Of a stretch of DNA of 64,000 bases, positions 1 through 12,813 are shown one piece after another. Where the stretch lies: contig NC_081183.1 of NCBI RefSeq assembly GCF_029867415.1, forward strand, positions 18,038,404 through 18,102,403. The letters are read 5' to 3'. Position 1 is the first letter of the stretch. Each line of letters begins with the position of its first letter. The notes beneath the pieces were generated by a model. It saw only the letters and a program-made list of their open reading frames with translations, was not told the origin of the DNA and did not search any database. The translations under genes were made by a program, and so were the position numbers. This DNA is from Vicia villosa (Eukaryota > Streptophyta > Magnoliopsida > Fabales > Fabaceae).

Positions 1-655
1 GTAATATTATTCCCAAATGTTTAACTATCTAGTTTGAATATGGACTTGGAAAAAGCAGCTAATCTTGAGAAGACCTAATATGATAGGATCTGTTTGTGGT
101 GGAGCACATGAAACAAAATGTGCCAAGTCTTAAAATAAAATAAATTAGAAACAACACTTTTCACAAGTCAAGCTTGAGATCTTCCACTCTCTGGCATAAT
201 AGCTTACAGTCAAAGAAACCTTAGCTAAGATAGAATACAACATGGGGGGGAAACCCATACTCATGCATAGGATGAAGCTTCTTACGCTATACCCTGAACT
301 AATTTAAGTGTATGATTATATCTCATAGTTAACAAATATGGACCAAACCCGTGGCTTGTTTCAAATTTCAACTATTCCTCATTGGAAAGTTGAGAAATTT
401 TAGGGAATACAAATTCAACTGAAATCATGGAAAAACCGTGCAGGCATAAAATTACAGTTGGGTCACTTTTTAGTCTTTCTCCAAATCATGACTCAACTCA
501 TATTTGAAACATTACATCAATCATAATACAAACACGCAATTTTATAAAATTTATTAGGCATGCAAATTTAACATGATCACAATACTTAGTCACTTCCCTA
601 ATTAAAAAACTCCAGAATCCAGAAAAGTACGATAAACATAGTTTAACATCCTTAC
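1..655 (-). other. Intron 3 (partial) of the PAT1-like gene
   Basis: This AT-rich stretch follows the GTAAG donor at 655-651 on the minus strand. I found no coding segment that continues PAT1 and no repeat structure. It is best read as a long intron that runs off the window. Confidence 0.55.
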
Positions 656-1626
656 CTTCCAAAAGGTGGTCGTAAGATCATCAATATCAGAAAGAGATCT
701 TACATCCTCATCCTGCAAAAGTGAGAGTGAATGTTAGTTGATACAGAACTCAGTCATCATGTGAATTTTGTAAACTCTATATGAATATATCTCAAAAACA
801 ATTTAGCCACATGAGTTTTGAGAGGAAAAAGAACAGACATAAGATTGAAAATGAACCTGTTCTCTATTAAAAAAGAACTCCTCCTCGTTAGACTCGGAAG
901 TCGGCAAATGGGCATTGTCCTCTAACCCTCCCAAATCAACTTCCTGGACAGCATCTTTCCCAAAGAATGCATATTGTGATGCATCAAAAACAGCACCTCC
1001 TGCATAACAAAAACTTCATCAAACACATTGTCCCAATTTCTTTGAACTACTCAACATGAAAAGTACAGATTTCAGTGTTGCACACGCCTCGTTCAAATGG
1101 AAGCGAGTCCCCATGTGACCATAATTTGCACCAAAACAAAATCTAGATAAGCACCCCACTTAGTACTAAAAATAAATTGACGTAAGCGTGTGTGTGAGAC
1201 TATTTGCAAGTGTTTACGAAAACAGCTTATGACATGTCTATAAATTGTCTTAAGCTTATAGTTCTCTAGAATAGCTTACGAAAACAACCCAAATATGGCA
1301 ACAATAATTCACACAGAAATAAGCTTTAGATTCAGCTACTCTGCAATCTATACAACATGAAGCTTAATTGTATAAAAATTATGCACCAACTTTTCCAATA
1401 ATTCAAATTAAATTACTGTCAAAAACAAACCAGATCTACATGACAAAGATTAATCGAAGAACACAAAAACGAATATCAATTGAACAAAACAGTTTCAAAA
1501 ATAGAAATAATTGCATCACAAGATATGAAGCAAACCTGTGGGAACATCAGCCAATTGCCTAAGATCTCCATTATTAGGACGTCCTCCAACATCACCCCCA
1601 CCTCCAAATCCATCCATATCCACCAT
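656..1626 (-). CDS. PAT1: PAT1-like mRNA decapping activator, first three coding exons (partial)
   Basis: Three exons with canonical splice sites join in one frame on the minus strand: 1626-1536, 999-857 and 712-656 (91, 143 and 57 nt). Together they give 97 codons. The ATG at 1626-1624 starts a Gly/Asp-rich peptide beginning MVDMDGFGGGGDVGG. Exon 2 contains FDASQYAFFGKDAVQEVDLG. Exon 3 reads DEDVRSLSDIDDLTTTFWK. I recognise these as the conserved N-terminus of plant PAT1 homologues. Those proteins bridge the decapping complex and LSM1-7 on deadenylated mRNA in cytoplasmic P-bodies. The N-terminal acidic/aromatic segment is family-typical. No further exon is visible in 1-655, so the body of the protein lies beyond the left edge. 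No frameshift or stop was seen in these exons, so this is probably a functional host gene. The call rests on recognition of the motif, not on a search. Confidence 0.85.
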
Positions 1627-1900
1627 AAAAACGAAGGAAGAGAAAATCACAGAAAGATGAAAACGCTAAGAGAATCAGAGATTCGAGGAAGGAAGATAAC
1701 CGATGTGAAAGATATTGAAACTAGAAACGAAGAGTGTTTGAGAAGAAACGGTGAAACGAAGAAAAGGAAGATTGAGGAGAAGATCTGTGTTAGGAAATTA
1801 GAAGTTAGAGATGGGTTCGATTTGGATCAGAGCGAAAGATGAGAGAAAGAAGAACCCTAGAAAGTAAATATAGGTAGAATTTTAGGCATTTTCGTATGGG
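1627..1900 (-). promoter_or_regulatory. 5' leader and probable promoter side of the PAT1-like gene
   Basis: The purine-rich plus strand here (GAAGGAAGAG-type runs) reads as a CT-rich leader on the minus strand directly upstream of the PAT1 ATG. CT-rich leaders are common in plant genes. No TATA box is convincing. Open frames on the plus strand here are shadows. Confidence 0.4.
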
Positions 1901-3109
1901 AAAATCATAGTGCTAAGCTAAAGGGAATAAATTGAGATATTTTTTGGAGAATATAATTAGCATTGCTATTTTATTTAACAGCTAAAATTTCATTAAGAAA
2001 ATCAATAACACCGAAGAAGATTCGAACTCGCGTCTACGTAGAAATACTAACTAGGTTGACTTAGCAAAATATTTAATTTTAAATTTTACGTTTTATAATA
2101 AAACAAAAACGAAAATAATATTAATTTTCACTAAATTTAAAGTATCCTTCTATCTAAAGTTGTATAAGGATTTATCTGAGAAGGTTAGAAGGTAGTATAA
2201 TAAACGCTTATAACATTTTTTTTCAATTAGAAACTATAAATAAAAAATGACATGGTGAAGTTGTATTTTCGATGGAGGGAATAAAGGATTGGTCTGGAAG
2301 GTCAATACTCCAACATTCAAATTAGTGAGAAAAATCGAGAATAAAATGTGAGTGAGAATGAACTTGAATGCCTTTAATGACGTGTTTTACCCTTGTATAT
2401 CAAGAGCGGTTAAAAAGCTCACATGTGATGTGGCGTGTTGTGTGGACGGTCGTCTAATTGTATCTGATGGTGATTAATGTGTTGGAGGTTGAAATATGTG
2501 TGGACGGTCGTCTAATTGTATCAAGAACGAATGTTTACATGTTTTGTGCACTTTTCAGTTCGAGTTTCCCTATTGAGCCTTCCGATATGGGTCTGGCGGA
2601 TGGTCCAGAACACTTGCCCCCTTGTTTTTATCTTGTAAAATAAGGGTTTTGCAATGTCCATATTTAGGTTGGTTGATAACATAAGTAAGTGAAGAGTCTT
2701 GATAAGATATCATTAGCATTGGAAACAAATGCATTAAATGTCTTTCTTCTGCTTGACGATGTTTACAGGGAAGTCTTGCTAGTTTTATGTACTATCGACA
2801 ATTCACAGGGAGATCTCCATTATTGGTGATGTAGTTTGCACTTCTCAATATGGTAGATGGCACGGTTAGCTGTTGTAGAAATGTATACAAGAAGTTCTTA
2901 GACTACTAATATTCTCTTTTACGCTACGAGTTTGAGAAACTCTTTTTCTTCTTTGTTTATGTTTTCTTCCATTCTCACCGGCTTTCTTGTATGGGTCTTC
3001 ATCCATGACTAATTTGTTCCCTTTCTTTCAACGTCTGAGATCTCAAATTTATCTCTTTTAAGGTAACGCTCAAATCTCCATATCTTTTCATTTTACTTTC
3101 TTAATTAGT
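1901..3109. other. Intergenic, with one short direct repeat and a possible SINE head
   Basis: No gene is recognised. A 24-bp exact direct repeat (TGTGGACGGTCGTCTAATTG plus TATC) lies at 2441-2464 and 2499-2522. A possible tRNA-like sequence is described separately. The open frame at 2458-2643 has no recognisable features. Confidence 0.5.
2014..2075 (-). repeat. Possible tRNA-derived SINE head
   Basis: On the minus strand, a B-box-like GAGTTCGAATC (complement of 2019-2029) lies downstream of an A-box-like segment with the pattern AGTCAACCTAGTTAG (about 2048-2063). The order and spacing match a tRNA-type pol III promoter. The A box is imperfect, and neither a target duplication nor a 3' tail was identified. 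Confidence 0.3.
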
Positions 3110-3555
<446 letters not shown>

Positions 3556-6035
3556 CTCTCCCTCAAGGTGGTGCGTATACATCATAAGCATCCATTTTGT
3601 CACATATGTATGTAATTTGAGGTCTTCGAAGAGATTTTGTAAAGAGGTTAGCAAGTTGATCTTTAGAATTAACAAAGGAGGTTTTGATGGTCCCGGTTGT
3701 AATCTTCTCTCTAAGAAAGTTACAGACAACTTCTATATGCTTTGTCCTTTCATGAAAAACTGGATTGGAGGAGAGGTGCAAAGTTGATTGGTTGTCACAT
3801 ACAAGTTCCATCGTGTCGACTTCACAAAAATGAAGTTCTTGTAGTAAATGCTTTAACCACGAGGAGAATTCAAGAACTGGCTTACTACACTGACTAGAAA
3901 GAATATATCAGGTTCAGTCAAGGTAAGATAATTCAACTTTCCTACAAGTATCTGATATCTTCCTGGATCAGTGTAGAGCCCCCCTGATTAGGAAGAAGCT
4001 TAACATTCGGATCCATAGGAGTGTCAACTGGTTTACAATTTGTAAGACATGTATCTTCTAAAATATCAAGAGCATACTTCTTTTAAGAGATAACAATACC
4101 CAACTTCGATTGAGCTACCTCAATTCATAGAAAATAACGAAGAGGACCCAAATCCTTAGTCTGAAAATTCTGAAATAAGTGTTGTTTTAAAGCCTTGATA
4201 CCCTAAAAACCATCACCTGTAATTACAATGTCATCCAAATAAACCATTAGATAATTAGATTTATTAGAGGTGCATTTGGTGAAAACAGAGTGATCTGATT
4301 CACACCGATTCATCCCAAATTGTTGCAACACTTTACTAAATCTTCCAAACCATGCCCGAGGTGAGTGTTTCAAGCCATACAAAGACTTGTGTAATTTACA
4401 TACCAGATTATACTCCCCCTGAGAAACAAACCCAGGAGGTTGCTCCATGTAAATCTCCTCTTCCAAGTCACCATGCAAGAATGCATTCTTGATATCCAAT
4501 TGACATAAAGGTCATTGTTTCATGGCAGCCATGGCTAGAAAGAGGCGAACATATGCCATATTTGCAGCAGAAGATAAAGTATCACTATAATCTTGACCGG
4601 AGACTTGAGTGTATCCTTTTACCACTAAGCGAGCTTTCAATCGATCTATCTGCCATCTGGACCTACATTAACATTAAATATCCACCTACAACCAACAACA
4701 GACTTTCCAAGTGGGAGAGGAACAAGCTCTAAAGTATGGTTAGATTCTAAAGCTGACATTTCATTAAGTATTGCTTGTCTCCACTATGGATGGGATAATG
4801 CTTCTTGAATAGTTTTAGGAATAGAAACAGATGCAAGTGCAGTAACAAAAGCAAAATAGGTAGGAGATAACCGATGATAAGACATACAGAGTAGGGCAAT
4901 GGGCAAGTTACGGGTTGAACGATTACCTTTACGTATGGCAATGGGCAAGTTAGGAGCCAGAGTAGGGGTATAGGCGCTTGGAATAAGAGCTGAATCATGT
5001 GGTATCAACCTTCTTTCATAGGTAATGCCATATCGGTTCAACGGTGGAAGAGACTCATCAATCACAACGGGTGAACTATACACTAAGGGACTGGACTCAT
5101 GCGACTCAAAAAGGGGAATAGGAAAAAATTGATCTAAATTAGTTTCAGGGACACCTGAGTTAGGAAAGTATGGTACGTCCTTAGAGAATGTGACATCTGC
5201 ACACGTGTAGAAACGATGTGTAGAAGGAGAATAACATTGATATCCCTTTTAACGCGGGAGTAGCCCAGGAAAACACATTTGATAGCACGAGTAGACATCT
5301 TATCATTACCTGAGGACAAATCATGAACAAAGCAGGTACATCCAAAGACACGAGGGGGAACAACATATAAGGGATATGTAGGGTGTAACACCCATTTTCT
5401 AGCCCCAAATTATAACATACAATCTCAGAGTATTAACATGCATAAAGGAAAAAGGGCGTCACATGTTAATTTCCACCGTAATGAAAATCCAAAACCAACA
5501 TACAACATTCATAATATGCACTAATCATATTGTAACACAAATTGAAAGTCTCATGCTTTCATACATTATGCATAAACGCTTATGGAAAACAATAGGATTG
5601 CTATCAAAAGTTTCAATGAATATATCCCATACTATATTCATCTACCAAATTCAATTAACATCTCTAAACATGCTAGTTCAAATTCACAATCTAGGCTATG
5701 AGTAGTGTCAACAATGTGTCTATGTTTTCTTTCAGCAACACCATTTTATTGAGGTGTATGGGGATAACTCGATTGATGAACGATGCCTTTGGAGTGAATT
5801 AAAGAGTTGAAACGATCAGAAAAGATATTCGTTTGCATCGTCACTACGTAAAATGCGAATTGTTTTTCCAAACTGTGTCGAGATTTCAGAATAAAAATTC
5901 TTAAAAATATTGAACAACTCCGAACGATCTTTCATTAAAAACATCCAAGTACATCTTGAGAAATCAATAAAAGTAACATAATACCTATACCCTAAGATAG
6001 AAGGAATCCGACTAGGACCCCACACATCAAAATAA
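3556..6035 (-). pseudogene. Decayed Ty1/copia pol (integrase, reverse transcriptase, RNase H)
   Basis: Minus-strand fragments follow the copia order. First is the integrase core (6025-5816, WGPSRIPSILGYRYYVTFID and LRSDDANEY). Then come the NGVAERKH end of the catalytic domain around 5757-5710 and integrase C-terminal VVPPRVFGCTCFVH (5391-5134). Linker and RT N-terminus occupy 5083-4520. RT palm at 4499-4203 has [20 protein letters not shown] and YLDDIVITGDG. RNase H at 3811-3563 has CDNQSTLHLSSNP and ends DAYDVYAPP. Stops and frameshifts separate the pieces; for example TAA replaces a codon between HTPQ and NGVAERKH. Gag and protease are missing. The element is dead and a further insertion splits it at 5384-5707. 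Confidence 0.9.
5384..5707. mobile_element. LTR-like insertion inside the copia element
   Basis: Copia coding similarity stops at 5383 and resumes at 5708. The insert begins TGTAACACCCATTTTCTAG, close to the start of the solo LTR at 7771 (TGTAACATCCCGTTTCTTG). That suggests a truncated relative. The copia segment between ERKH and the PTYPLY region is also deleted, so insertion came with loss. The right boundary is approximate. Confidence 0.45.
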
Positions 6036-6299
6036 CTTTTGAGTTTATTTGTTGCATATAGATTAAAGTTAGTGCCTTTGTTTTTTATTTAATGATAAAA
6101 GTTGGTGCCTTTTGTCAAACACATTTTGTAGCAGTAAGTGATAATGAATTGGGAACTGATTTATTGATATGTCAAACACATGTTTTAGTTTTTCATTAGT
6201 TACATGAGTTAATAATCAAAGTAGTGAAGATGTGTTTGAATGCTTTTGAAATATATAGGTGATTAGTGTTTTGTGTGTGGCTGATACAGGTTGTAATTT
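6036..6299. other. Spacer with no recognised feature
   Basis: AT-rich sequence between the copia remnant and the GRF gene. Nothing recognised. Confidence 0.4.
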
Positions 6300-6362
6300 T
6301 TAGATTTTCATTAGTTACATGAGTCAAGAAACACAAAGACGCAAAAGTGGTCAATATCGTCT

Positions 6363-6719
6363 TTGAAGGCAAAATCATCCAAAGGTGTTTCTATGTGCTC
6401 TTCTTCTATAAAATCTCGATGTGGGAAATTTTGTGGGTGTGATAGTCGTATGGTTTTGTACCAATGCAAGAAAGGGCAAACTAAAAGAACACTTTTTTTG
6501 GAGATGTCCATTTTGGGGAGTGATGAGACATGTAATTTGTTCATATGGGATGAAGACATGGGAGCAAAAGATGGAAATGAAGATAAGAGCATTATGAAGT
6601 CAGAGTTGGAAGGTATGGAAACTATTGACTATTTAAAGGTTATGTATGAAGATTCAAAGAAAAAGGACAAGAATTTGAAGAACAAACTGAAATCACAGAA
6701 ATTTTTTTGGAAATTTTAA
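6363..6719 (+). pseudogene. GRF-type zinc-finger protein with coiled-coil tail, frame-shifted in the finger
   Basis: The 118-codon frame contains CGKFCGCDSRMVLYQCKKGQ and, later, GSDETCNLFIWDEDM. These are the first and last parts of a plant GRF zinc finger (family pattern C-G-C ... GR-F-C-P ... C-F-W-D). The middle, expected to read like LFWRCPFWG, instead reads LFLEMSILG. The DNA shows why: the run at 6491-6500 has one T too many and the run near 6511-6518 one G too few, so about 8 codons are read out of frame. A zinc-binding Cys is therefore lost. The tail is charged (KVMYEDSKKKDKNLKNKLKS), as expected for the coiled coil that usually follows. Function of the family is not well defined. 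Confidence 0.6.
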
Positions 6720-7770
6720 GATGTTATGTTTTGTTATCTCCTTTAAGTTTAATGTTTATTTTGTTATGAAATGTAATAGTTGAATTAGGGTTTGAATTGC
6801 ATTGTTCATGTTATGCTGAAGTTGCAGATGCAATGAAATCTATGTATTTGCCTTGTTTATTAATGAAATATTGGTTTTGGTTAAATAATTATTATAGTTA
6901 GAAATAAGCATTGACATCAGGGACACAATTTGGCAATAACAAGCAACTACAAGGTGAAAAGCTCAATCTCATTTTCATTTTAATTTCAAATTTAAGCATA
7001 TTATTGGATTATTTGTTTTCCTTTCCCACATGTGTATTTATCTACCAACTAATGCAACAACTATCGTGCAGTTTCTTTCTAGTAAGTTTATCACAAACTG
7101 TTGAATTTTCAATTACAATTATCATTTGCCTTTCGATTTAACTTGAAGCTAGGTTATATGTATTATGAATGGTATGAAAATATGTCTTTTGAAATCAGTA
7201 AGAGGTTATGATGTTGTGCTCTTTTAGTAATCTGATATTTATGAATGACTTAACATGTAAAAGTTGCAGGTGTTTGTAGTCTGACTCAACGTGTTATTTT
7301 AACCGTGTTAGTGTCAAGGCAAGAGTTTCAGGTGTTTGAGAAGCATCTATGTCGCTCCAACTACGCAATTGTATTCTTTTTCCTGGTTTAGTTTCTGTTC
7401 AGGGGTAATGCACTGCTACTGGTACACATGCTTCTATTAGTGGCACTGCTACTGTGGTTCATTCAACCTTTTTGTGTGAGGTTAAACCTGTATAAAATAT
7501 TAGGAGCTTTATTTTTGTTGTGGAAGTTCCTTATAATAATATATTAGATAATTTTTATTTTGTATCAAGTTTACTCGATGCGCATTAGGTTGGATTTTTT
7601 GCCCCTTCATTGACTACTAAACTTAAACTAGTGTTCATGTTGTAGATTAACCTAGTTGTTAGCACCTTGTTCTATTGTCATGTTTATGCCTCATTTAGTA
7701 TCAGTACTTTTGAAGGTGTAACCATATTTATAAAAAAAATATGTTTATTTTGTTGTTGTAGGCTTGGTAA
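6720..7770. other. Spacer left of the solo LTR
   Basis: Mostly AT-rich with a few exon-like GC-richer stretches (around 7260-7460). I could not assign a protein. It may contain upstream parts of the ALY-like pseudogene, but no motif proves it. Confidence 0.4.
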
Positions 7771-10376
7771 TGTAACATCCCGTTTCTTGATTAGATATTT
7801 TATTATAATTTGATTGTTGAATTGCGTGTATTGTGTGATTTAGTTAATTATTAGAATGGTTGTGGGGGTGTGAGTCCTTGAGTTATAGATATAGTAAGGT
7901 AACTATAGGTGGATTATAATAAATTAGAATTATTGTTGAGTAAGATAATATATTGGTTATAATATTAATTAATTATTTAAATAATAAGAGTAAGAGAGTG
8001 TGTAGAGATTTTGTGGGCAAAGTCGTATTAGCAAGGTTGAGTTGAGGGCATTATAGGAAAAGCCTAATTGGGAGAATATGTCTCATTGAAAAATAGAGAA
8101 TTGGGAGAAAGTGGATCATTTTGCATTGTACGTGAAAAGTTGGAAGAAAATAGGAAGAGGTTAGGGCAAGGAGAAAGCAAGGATGACATCCATCCATAGA
8201 GTGTGAGAAAGTATTTTCTAGAGTAAATATAAGGTAAGGGAGGATAATGATTCTCAATTATAATTGATATGAAGGAAGAGTAGATATATGATTTTAGTTC
8301 TCTTTGATTGATATTGATCGTTATGAATATTCATGAAAGTAGTGAAATATTTGATGTTGATGTTGTGTGCATATGTTGTATTGTGAAATCTTTGATGATG
8401 TTACTGATGTAAGTTGATTTGTTGTTGATGTGTTTCACGAGCCATGTTGGATTTGATATGAATTGGTTATTAAAGATGGTGAATTTGGTGTTATGGCTAT
8501 GATGTATTTAGAATCCATGATCATATGAAATAGTAGCTTAAATTGGGATGTTAAAATAGTAGGTAAATGTTGGGTTTTGAATTATGTGATCGAAGTTTTT
8601 TATGGAATCAAAATCGGAAGTCCGAAAGGCCTCCAACGATAAAAAAACGCATAAAAATCTACATTTTGGAGTAGCGTCCGTGTTTAGCCCCCAGGGGGTG
8701 CGCTGACTCAGCGCGATATATGTTGTTTGCGTTTTTCGGTTGAAACTATTTTGCCCATAACTTTTGATCCGTAAGTCCAAATGACACCCCATTTGAAGTG
8801 TTAGAAATCTAACACATAGTAATATCTCATGGTGATTCCTTAAGAGTATGAATGTGATGTATTTAAAATTGAATTAATTGGTAATGTAGTGATTGTTGTA
8901 GATGCCTTAGTCGTTATATGTAAGTTGTTCACTTGAAAGTTGTAATTGTCAATTTTTTTAGTTTCGTTGGTTGTTGGCTAATATTAGCAATTGTATGATG
9001 TTATTTTGATGTGAGTTACCAATTTATCATGATTTTAATCAGTATTATGTAGTAATTGATGAATGATAAATATATGCTAATGTTAAATGATTGGCTGGGA
9101 GTGATTAATTGTCGAGGTGCCCATATGTTAAATAATGAAATAAATGTTGTGTGACAGTAAGGTGGTTATGATGGTGTTATTGAGATGAATTATTTTATTG
9201 TTGTTGGATTCATATTGGCATACACTGTCAAGAGTAGACCAATGTGTATATGTTGTTGTTGTTGCATGTTGTAAATCATGCATCCATGTTGTCGGAAGTT
9301 TGGTTATAATTATGTTGTGGCCTCGATTTTAAGGTGGTGGATCGGGTGCGAGTAGCTAATTCCTATGTATGGGAATTAGTGAAGTTATACCTAAAACGAT
9401 GGTAGCGATTTTTGTTGTGGCCTCGATCATATGGTGATGGATCGGCTGCGAGTAGCTGATTCCCATGGTGAGGGGTTAGTGAAGCGTTACCTATGGTGAT
9501 GATAGCAATTTTGGTGTGCTCCGGTTCCAAGAGGGAATCAATCCTACGGTGGGGATCATGGAATGAAATGAACTTGTGTTTCATAACTTTGTACCACATG
9601 CATTGAATCAGTTGTTGAGTGTATAACATTTATGTGGCATTGAATAATTTTGTTGGTGATACGTTGTGTGTTGATTTATGATAGTATGTGGCTTTCATGT
9701 TGATTATTATGATAAATAGTTGTATTTGATGTTGATGATGTTTTGGAGTGTGAGAATTGTGATATGTAATGTTGTGATTAATTGTATATAATTGTTGCAA
9801 TTTATATTTTTCTTATATCTTTTATAATTGATTATGATTACTTATCCCTTCTGTTTAAATGTTGCCTTTACATAGTTAACACGCAGATACTCATGAGTAG
9901 ATCTCGTAGAAGTAAGTGGAAGCTAGTCATTGGAGTTACTCATAGTTTATCATTTTGTGTAGTGTATTTTGCTTTGACATGTAACATCGGGCTGGGGTGA
10001 TATTTGATTTTTGAAACAATTATGTTGTTATGTCAGAGTCAAATTCTAATTATGTAGCTAAGATGTTATATGATGTTTTGAGTTGAGTATCAATAATACT
10101 TTCGTTGATATTATTAAAGTTGGAGTTTGAGACTCACAGTTAAGTGTTGTGTTACCTTTTATGATTATTTGACGATGACTCTGCTGAAAATGTTTTCAGA
10201 TGAGTTTTGATGTCGTGTAAACATCACATGTATAAATATTAGTTAATTAAAATGTTTTGTGTAACCCGTGTCACAAATCAGGATGTTTGTATGTTTTTAT
10301 GACGTATGACACCATTGTGTCGTATTTTTAATTAATATATTTGTTAATTTCACATAGAGTTTAGAAGGGTGTTACA
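7771..10376. mobile_element. Solo LTR, 2606 bp, chromovirus-like
   Basis: Starts TGTAACATCCCG and ends AGGGTGTTACA, giving TG...CA ends with an inverted TGTAACA. It is flanked by GGTAA (7766-7770) and GGTGA (10377-10381), a 5-bp target duplication with one mismatch. No gag or pol sequence is inside. The segment around 8755-8800 (AACTTTTGATCCGTAAGTCC) resembles text common in long legume chromovirus LTRs. Orientation was not resolved because the ends are palindromic. A partial tandem repeat of about 120 bp (GTGGCCTCGAT...) lies at 9310-9520. Confidence 0.7.
9312..9510. repeat. Two-copy tandem repeat inside the solo LTR
   Basis: Two diverged copies of a unit near 110 bp share GTGGCCTCGAT, GATGGATCGG and GCGAGTAGCT. 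The first begins near 9317 and the second near 9417. Tandem repeats are common in long LTRs. Confidence 0.7.
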
Positions 10377-10878
10377 GGTGACACGACATGTTTGCATATA
10401 TCTGAGGATTTTATCCAAATGCTTAAAGCTCTGAGTATGTTTTCAACCAACTTCACATGTTTCTCTTACTCTTAATGAAAATTCCTTAATTTAAATACTT
10501 ATGTTGTTGCCTCAGTGCCGGTTGCAACTTTCCTTGTGGTTATTTTATGTGGCATTGACAAAGCAAGGTGTGACGTGTTCTTCAACATGCTCCAAAAACA
10601 GTATTCTAAATAAGGTGAAACACCATGAAAGACTTCCCTTCATTTCTATTCCTATTCTCTCCACCATGTCCCATCCTTCCTTTCTCCCTTGACTCTAAAA
10701 CAAAGCCTAAATGAATGTCTTAAAGGTATAGTAGTGATTTTGTTAAATCTTCCATCCTTTTTCACATGGTTTACTAGTCCTAATTTTCACTGCCATGGCA
10801 CTGTTGATGTAAGTAACATAGAAATGTTATGTGTTCTACAAATAATTTTAATTGCCCAGTTTCTTTAAAATCTTGCAG

Positions 10879-12645
10879 GCGGATGCTAACCATGCCACTT
10901 CCCAGACCAATATTGATAACCTTTGTGCTCAAGGTGCTTGTGCTCAAACGTCTCAAGCGATGCAACATCAAGCTAAAGAAGTTGATATACATGCACTTTC
11001 TGAACTAATGTGTGCTCTAGATAAAAAGGTTTATTTTTCGTTGCATTTATGCTCCCAATTAATATTTTTTGTACAGTTTTGTTGGAAAATATTATACTTC
11101 AAGTTTACATCTAAGTGATTTGATAAAATTTAATTGGATTAATCTATATTGATTAAATTTTTCTTGTTTATAAATGATCTTCTTACTTTTTTTTGAGATG
11201 CTCTTACAAGAGACAGTGCTAATAGAACTTCGAAATGCAAATAATGGCATATTGGAAAATCACATTGGTATAGAATGTTTAAAAGATCCTGAAGGTTTCA
11301 AAAAGTATTATGACATGGTACTTGTAGAGCTAAAGGAATCTAGTGGATAGGCATGTGGCTTCCTTTGATTATTTATATGATTATATCATTTTTGCATTTG
11401 CCTTGAATCAACATTTGATTGATTATATTTTTCAGGTTTCTGATACCATGCTTCAATTGAGGCAATGCGACACCTACACAGACAACTCTTTCCCATCATG
11501 GATGAAGCCAAAAGCAGATTTTAAAGTTAATGATGATCTTCCTAGTGTGTTGGATAATTCTATGACACAAGAGTTTAGGTCAACTGCCATTGAAATTGTT
11601 AAGGGCTCCATGCTACGGGCACATGCAACGTTTGATGTTTCATTTTAGGTATGGATGGTCTGAGGATCTTATGCCCATATGCTTTTGCAGCCGTTGTGAA
11701 AACTACATATAAATAATATTTTCACATCCTGTTTCCTCCCTATTGTGGCGATCTGTGAGCAATGAGCATTTATCTGATCTTTTATCGTAGCAAATTAATT
11801 TCATTGTTCGTGAGGTGTTATTTACTTATTAGACTATAATCCCCGGTGTTTGTTTCTTTAGCCGAAAATTTTAGAATGATCATAGTAGACATAAAGCTCT
11901 AGGTTGTAGTGGTACAGACACATTACACATAACATCATTCAATTATGGATTTAAGGTGTCAGTCTAAATAACTTGTGACACTTTTTGAGACTATACTTCA
12001 GGCATGGTCTCAATCTACAAAGGAAGGTAAATATGTTATTACGAGGATTGGGCAAGCATTGGATTCTATTGATTATCAGTAGTTGTCCTTTAAGTACATG
12101 TTGCATGTGATAAGGTCCTAAGATCAAGTGAATGACATCTGGTCCAAAACATCCAAACCTTTACTTAATGATGCATTTGTTCCAAAATTGTATAAAGATT
12201 CTGATGAAAGCTACCATGATATAGGTCATTAAAACATGTTGAAAGCTACCCATTTCATAATTTCCCCATCTGATTGTAAAATTAATGTGATCCCTATTTA
12301 AAAGAGTTTTGTACATCACATCTTTGGGGGCGCGTTTCTACTTTTGAATGGTGTATCGATGCACCATGATAATAATGAAAATAAGATGTTTATCATCATG
12401 TTTTTGTCCTCTTACTACTTAAAAATACAACATATATTGGTATATGAATTATTGATTAGGTATTGCTTTAAAAAAATTTTTTTTGAATGTGCAGAGTTGT
12501 ACGGAACAACAGTACCCTCCAGCAGACATGACTCGGATATTAGATTTTGTTGTTACCAGCTTGCAACCGTGCGATCCTCAAAACCTTCCTATTTACAGAG
12601 AAATTTAAATGTGCATCGGAAGAATTTAGACCCCATATTTTAGCT
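10879..12645 (+). pseudogene. ALY: ALWAYS EARLY (LIN9/Mip130-like) pseudogene, 3' exons
   Basis: Exons in order: 10879-11028 (50 codons, DANHATSQTNIDNLCAQ to CALDKK); about 11195-11349 (LLQETVLIELRNANN and LKDPEGFKKYYDMVLVELKE); 11436-11648 (VSDTMLQLRQCDTY and EIVKGSMLRAHA). A degraded exon lies at about 12003-12230 (GKYVITRIGQALDSIDYQ). The last is 12495-12645 (SCTEQQYPPADMTRILDF and SLQPCDPQNLPIYREI). I recognise these as the C-terminal half of plant ALY proteins, DREAM/Myb-MuvB-type chromatin regulators. Introns are kept, so this is a decayed gene copy, not a retrocopy. Defects: TAG replaces the exon-final CAG at 11347-11349 and 11646-11648, and the donor after 11349 is GC. The last exon has two stops (replacing Gln and Lys) and a frameshift before ALIPT. 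Upstream domains (SANT, DIRP) were not found here. Confidence 0.8.
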
Positions 12646-12813
12646 CTTATCCCTACTTAGACTGGATCATAAGTGTTAGCATACAACAATGGAGGAAGTT
12701 GTATGACAAGCATTCTGACTTACTGACATATGTTGCAAATATGGTTGAAATACATATTTAAAGGAGAGGTATGAGAAGCATTCTGACTTACTACCATACT
12801 TTCAGAGGCTAAT
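12646..12813. other. 3' flank of the ALY pseudogene
   Basis: Short spacer. It contains the sequence AAGCATTCTGACTTACT twice (about 12707 and 12776), so a local duplication of about 70 bp is present. Confidence 0.5.

Noticed and set aside
1368..1842. Two overlapping plus-strand open frames (64 and 120 codons)
   Set aside because: They run antisense over the first exon, first intron and leader of the PAT1-like gene and have no recognised domain.
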